A stretch of DNA of 7,635 bases from Actinomycetes bacterium (GTDB taxonomy: Bacteria; Actinomycetota; Acidimicrobiia; Acidimicrobiales; JAKAOS01): positions 1 to 7,635 of the forward strand of contig JAJYGW010000301.1 of assembly GCA_021790615.1 (NCBI GenBank), read 5' to 3'. Of this stretch, positions 4,855 to 7,635 are shown one piece after another. The notes beneath the pieces are model-generated. The model had not been told where the DNA came from and made no database searches. It saw only the letters and a program-made list of their open reading frames with translations. The position numbers and the translations under genes were made by a program. Numbering within the stretch: position 1 is the first letter of the stretch; every line of letters begins with the position of its first letter.

Positions 4855-7128
4855 ATGACGTCGACTCCTCCTGCCCCTGGCCCATCTCCTGTACCGAACA
4901 GGGATCCCGACTTCCACTCGTCCCCTCTCCCCGACGGGCGATGGCCGCTGCTCGAGCGCATCACTTCGCCGACGGACGTGAAGGCACTCTCGCTCGAGGA
5001 GTGCAACGAGCTCTCGTCCGAGATCAGGTCCTTCATCGTCGAGTCGGTCTGCCGGACCGGCGGCCACCTCGGTTCGAACCTCGGAGCGGTCGAGCTCACG
5101 ATCGCCCTCCACCGGGTCTTCGACTCGCCCGAGGACGTCATCGTGTTCGACACCGGCCACCAGGCCTACGTCCACAAGATCCTCACGGGACGAGCCACCG
5201 GCTTCGCCCGCTTGAAGCAGGCAGGTGGGCTCTCCGGCTACCCGAACCGGCACGAGTCACCCCACGACGTCGTCGAGAACTCGCACGCCTCGACAGCCCT
5301 CAGCTGGGCGCACGGCATCGCCGTCGGCCGCTCGCTCGCCGAAGGGCGGGGGGAGCGACCCCGCGACGGCAGGATGCGACACGTCGTCGCCGTCGTCGGC
5401 GACGGGGCCCTCACCGGTGGGATGGCTTACGAGGCGCTCAACAACATCGGCCACTCCGCGGCTCGCGTCGTCATCGTGCTCAACGACAACGGGCGCAGCT
5501 ACGCACCGACCATCTCGAAGCTCTCCGGCTCGCTCACCCAGCTGCGGCTCGACCCGCGGTACGTGCGGATCCGCGAGCGCGCGAGGACGATGCTGCGGGA
5601 GTTGCCGAACGGTCTCGGCCAGATCGCGTACACGTCTGTGCATGGCCTGACCGCCGCCCTCCGCGAGGTCGTCGAGCCGCACGTGTTCTTCGAGGCCCTC
5701 GGGGTCCGCTACACCGGCCCCCTCGACGGTCACGACATCGCCCAGGTCGAGCAGGCCCTCAGGCGCGCCTCGAGCTGGCCCGGGCCGATCGTCTTGCATC
5801 TGCTCACGAACAAGGGGAAGGGCTACGCCCCCGCCGAGGAGGACGACGTCGCCCGCCTCCACGACTACAAGGTCACCTCTCCTCGCGCCTCACGCTCTTT
5901 CTCCGAGGCGACCGACACCGTCCCGGTCCCGACAGAGGCCCCGGGCGAGAGCTACACCGAGGCCTTTGCAACAGCCCTGTTGGCCGAGGCGGCGAGAGAC
6001 GAGCGCCTCGTCGCCCTCACCGCCGCCATGCCGGGGCCGACCGGGCTCCTCTCTTTCGAGGCGGCCTACCCCGAGCGCTTCTTCGACGTCGGCATCGCCG
6101 AGCAGCACGCCATGGCGGCGGCGGCCGGCATGGCGAGAGAGGGCCTCCACCCGGTCGTGTGCATCTACTCGACCTTCCTGCAGCGCTGTGTCGACCAGTG
6201 GAACCTCGACGTCGGCCTGCATCACGAGCACGTGACCGTCGTGGCGGACCGGGCCGGCATCACCGGGGACGACGGGCCGAGCCACCACGGCATCTACGAC
6301 CTGCACACGGCCCTTTCCATCCCCGACCTGGCCGTCTACTGCCCGGCCGAGGCGGCCGAGGTGGCACCCCTCCTCCACGACGCCCTCGCCTATGAGGGAC
6401 CGAGCCTCGTGCGCTACCCGAAGACCCCCTCCATAGGCCCGCTCGGGAGAAGGGGGGAGCCGGGGCGCCACCGCCTTCTTCGCGAGGGAGACGACGACGT
6501 CGTCCTCGTCGGCATCGGCAAGCTCGCTTCTGCCGCCCTCGAGGCCGCCGCCATCCTCGAGAGCAGCGGCGGGCCGCGTCCGACCGTCCTCGACCCGCGC
6601 GTCATCCGCCCGGCCGACCCCGACCTCGTCGCGGCCCTCAGCCGGGCACGCCTTCTCGTCACGGCCGAGGACGGCCTCGTTGAGGGTGGGGCCGGTTCCT
6701 ACCTCGCCCGCCTCGCAGACGAGGAGGCGGCCGCCGAGGGACGGGAGGGACCGCGCAGCCTGAGCCTCGGCGTCCCTGTCGGCTTCCTCGCCCACGGCAA
6801 GCCGGACGACATCCTCGAGAGCCTCGGCCTCGACGCCCCCGGCATCGCCGCCTCCCTCTACGAGGCGGCGAGGCGTTACGGGATCGTGGAGGAGAAGCCG
6901 GAGGAGGAGCGCTTCGTCGAGGGTGAGCTCGACGACGACAGCAACAACAACGACGACAACGCCGACGACAACGCCGACGACGTCGTCGTCGACAACGCCG
7001 ACCACGGCACCGACGACGGCGGGGAGGGCGAGCGCGACAGCGACGGTGACAGCAGAGGCCGGGGTGCGGGCAACGGCCGGGCCGAAGGCTTCGGTCAGTC
7101 GCTGTTCTCGAGCGGCTCGACGAGCTGA
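4855..7128 (+). CDS. dxs: 1-deoxy-D-xylulose-5-phosphate synthase (DXS) with hyperacidic C-terminal tail
   Basis: Condenses pyruvate and glyceraldehyde 3-phosphate to DXP with thiamine diphosphate, the first step of the MEP isoprenoid pathway, also feeding thiamine and pyridoxal synthesis. The product is 757 aa; the family is about 620-640. Visible motifs: GGHLG with His71, DTGHQAYVHK with His102, the ThDP motif GDG (182-184) to LNDN (209-212), YTGPLDGHD, catalytic Glu416 in AEQH, and DRAGITGDDGPSHHG. The conserved enzyme spans about residues 32-678. Before it lies a Pro-rich 30-residue leader; after it a 79-residue tail, about one-third Asp/Glu with Asn-rich runs. ATG 4855 is the only usual start codon between the family-like region and the intergenic DNA; no clear SD precedes it, so a short-leader or leaderless mRNA is possible. 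The 3' end overlaps the convergent SRAP gene by 34 bp. Confidence 0.95.
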   Translation: MTSTPPAPGPSPVPNRDPDFHSSPLPDGRWPLLERITSPTDVKALSLEECNELSSEIRSFIVESVCRTGGHLGSNLGAVELTIALHRVFDSPEDVIVFDTGHQAYVHKILTGRATGFARLKQAGGLSGYPNRHESPHDVVENSHASTALSWAHGIAVGRSLAEGRGERPRDGRMRHVVAVVGDGALTGGMAYEALNNIGHSAARVVIVLNDNGRSYAPTISKLSGSLTQLRLDPRYVRIRERARTMLRELPNGLGQIAYTSVHGLTAALREVVEPHVFFEALGVRYTGPLDGHDIAQVEQALRRASSWPGPIVLHLLTNKGKGYAPAEEDDVARLHDYKVTSPRASRSFSEATDTVPVPTEAPGESYTEAFATALLAEAARDERLVALTAAMPGPTGLLSFEAAYPERFFDVGIAEQHAMAAAAGMAREGLHPVVCIYSTFLQRCVDQWNLDVGLHHEHVTVVADRAGITGDDGPSHHGIYDLHTALSIPDLAVYCPAEAAEVAPLLHDALAYEGPSLVRYPKTPSIGPLGRRGEPGRHRLLREGDDDVVLVGIGKLASAALEAAAILESSGGPRPTVLDPRVIRPADPDLVAALSRARLLVTAEDGLVEGGAGSYLARLADEEAAAEGREGPRSLSLGVPVGFLAHGKPDDILESLGLDAPGIAASLYEAARRYGIVEEKPEEERFVEGELDDDSNNNDDNADDNADDVVVDNADHGTDDGGEGERDSDGDSRGRGAGNGRAEGFGQSLFSSGSTS
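6931..7002 (+). repeat. Asp/Asn-coding simple repeat in the dxs tail
   Basis: GACGACAACGCC occurs twice in tandem (6952-6963, 6964-6975), with a further GACGAC at 6976-6981 and GACAACGCC at 6991-6999. It codes DDNA repeats inside a wider stretch of GAC and AAC codons. The palindrome GACGACGTCGTC at 6976-6987 arises from this simple sequence. The repeat is in frame with dxs. Confidence 0.85.
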
Positions 7129-7635
7129 GGCCCCTCCGCCTTCGAGCTCCCGACCGCCGGTCCGACCCGGTAGCACTCGAGGAAGTCGTCGTCGGGCGGC
7201 GAGAGGAGGCTGCGTAGCTCGGAGTCATCGAGCTCTCCAGGCTCGAGCCACGTCTTGTAGTCATCCGGCCGTAGCACCACCGGCATTCGGTCGTGGATGG
7301 GGCTCATGAGCCCGTTCGCCGTCGTCGTGATGATGGTGCATGTCACGAGCCAGTCCTCTTCGGGCGAGTCGCGCCACACCTCATACAGGCCGGCGAACGC
7401 CAGCATCGCTCGATCCGCCGCGCGGAAGACCCACGGCTGACGCTTCACGCGGCTCGGACGTCGCGGGCCCGGTCGATCCGTGCGCTTCTGCTCGGCCGGC
7501 AGCAGCGGCCTCCCGGTGACTGGGTCGACGCGCTGCCATTCGTAGAAGGCGTCGGCCGGGACGATGCAGCGGCGGCGCGAGAGGGCGTTGCGGAACATCG
7601 GCTTGGTCGTGACCGTCTCCGCCCGTGCGTTGAAG
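7095..7635 (-). CDS. SRAP-family DNA-protein crosslink peptidase (YedK/HMCES-like), 5'-truncated by window edge
   Basis: The frame is open to the right edge and ends at TGA (7097-7095); 179 residues are visible and the N-terminus, including the expected catalytic Cys2, is outside. Visible family landmarks: FNARAET at the edge (Asn equals E. coli YedK Asn75), CIVPADAFYEW with Glu at visible residue 32 (YedK Glu105), and SPIHDRMPVVL with His at visible residue 114 (YedK His160). The Asn-Glu spacing matches YedK exactly; the Glu-His spacing is about 27 residues longer, owing to an Arg/Pro-rich insert after FYEW. SRAP proteins crosslink through Cys2 to abasic sites in single-stranded DNA and shield them from breakage. 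The last codons overlap dxs by 34 bp on the opposite strand. No promoter is visible because the start is missing. Confidence 0.93.
   Translation of the reverse strand, partial: FNARAETVTTKPMFRNALSRRRCIVPADAFYEWQRVDPVTGRPLLPAEQKRTDRPGPRRPSRVKRQPWVFRAADRAMLAFAGLYEVWRDSPEEDWLVTCTIITTTANGLMSPIHDRMPVVLRPDDYKTWLEPGELDDSELRSLLSPPDDDFLECYRVGPAVGSSKAEGPQLVEPLENSD

Noticed and set aside
6976..6987. Palindrome GACGACGTCGTC as a regulatory site
   Set aside because: It falls inside the simple GAC repeat of the dxs tail and is explained by Asp-Val codons there.
5890..7176. Long open frame (428 codons) on the - strand opposite dxs
   Set aside because: It is Asp/Val/Gly/Arg-rich with no family resemblance, and lies opposite a gene with full DXS motifs. 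High-GC codon use leaves the opposite frame open by default.
1..7635. Idea that comM, dprA and the SRAP gene form a DNA-uptake or repair island
   Set aside because: Metabolic genes (ald, dxs) lie between them, the SRAP gene is on the other strand, and there are no mobility genes or composition shifts; each is a common core gene.

Overview
This window is high-GC bacterial DNA. Dense coding, GTG starts, Shine-Dalgarno (SD) motifs and protein flavour (DXS, Ald and an SRPBCC protein of the actinobacterial type) point to an actinomycete, perhaps an acidimicrobial or other deep-branching lineage; that taxonomic guess is inference. I see no tRNA, rRNA, CRISPR array, transposase or phage gene. The content is mostly housekeeping.

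Left block, + strand (1-2730): the C-terminal three quarters of a ComM/YifB-type AAA+ ATPase runs directly into dprA, with stop and start overlapping in a GTGA. These two genes process single-stranded DNA during transformation or recombination and are commonly adjacent in bacteria. The dprA product carries a Ser/Ala-rich insertion inside its Rossmann fold, encoded by a 9-bp tandem repeat.

Middle block, - strand (4463-2751): ald (alanine dehydrogenase) followed after 57 bp by a small SRPBCC/START-like protein, probably one operon read from an AT-rich promoter near 4594-4622. The SRPBCC gene ends 20 bp from the dprA stop, so the two units converge.

The 4464-4854 region (391 bp) separates divergent ald and dxs. 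It holds the likely ald promoter, a possible leader ORF, and a set of three 11-bp-phased CACCGGG repeats just upstream of dxs.

Right block: dxs (4855-7128, + strand) encodes 1-deoxy-D-xylulose-5-phosphate synthase, the entry enzyme of the MEP isoprenoid pathway, with an unusual hyperacidic Asp/Asn-rich C-terminal tail of about 79 residues. Its 3' end overlaps by 34 bp the convergent 3' end of an SRAP-family (YedK/HMCES-like) gene, whose start lies beyond the right edge.

The most notable theme is not a new system. In four of the five genes other than comM, or at their ends, there are small in-frame tandem duplications (units of 9, 12 or 18 bp), which suggests repeated replication slippage giving low-complexity protein extensions.
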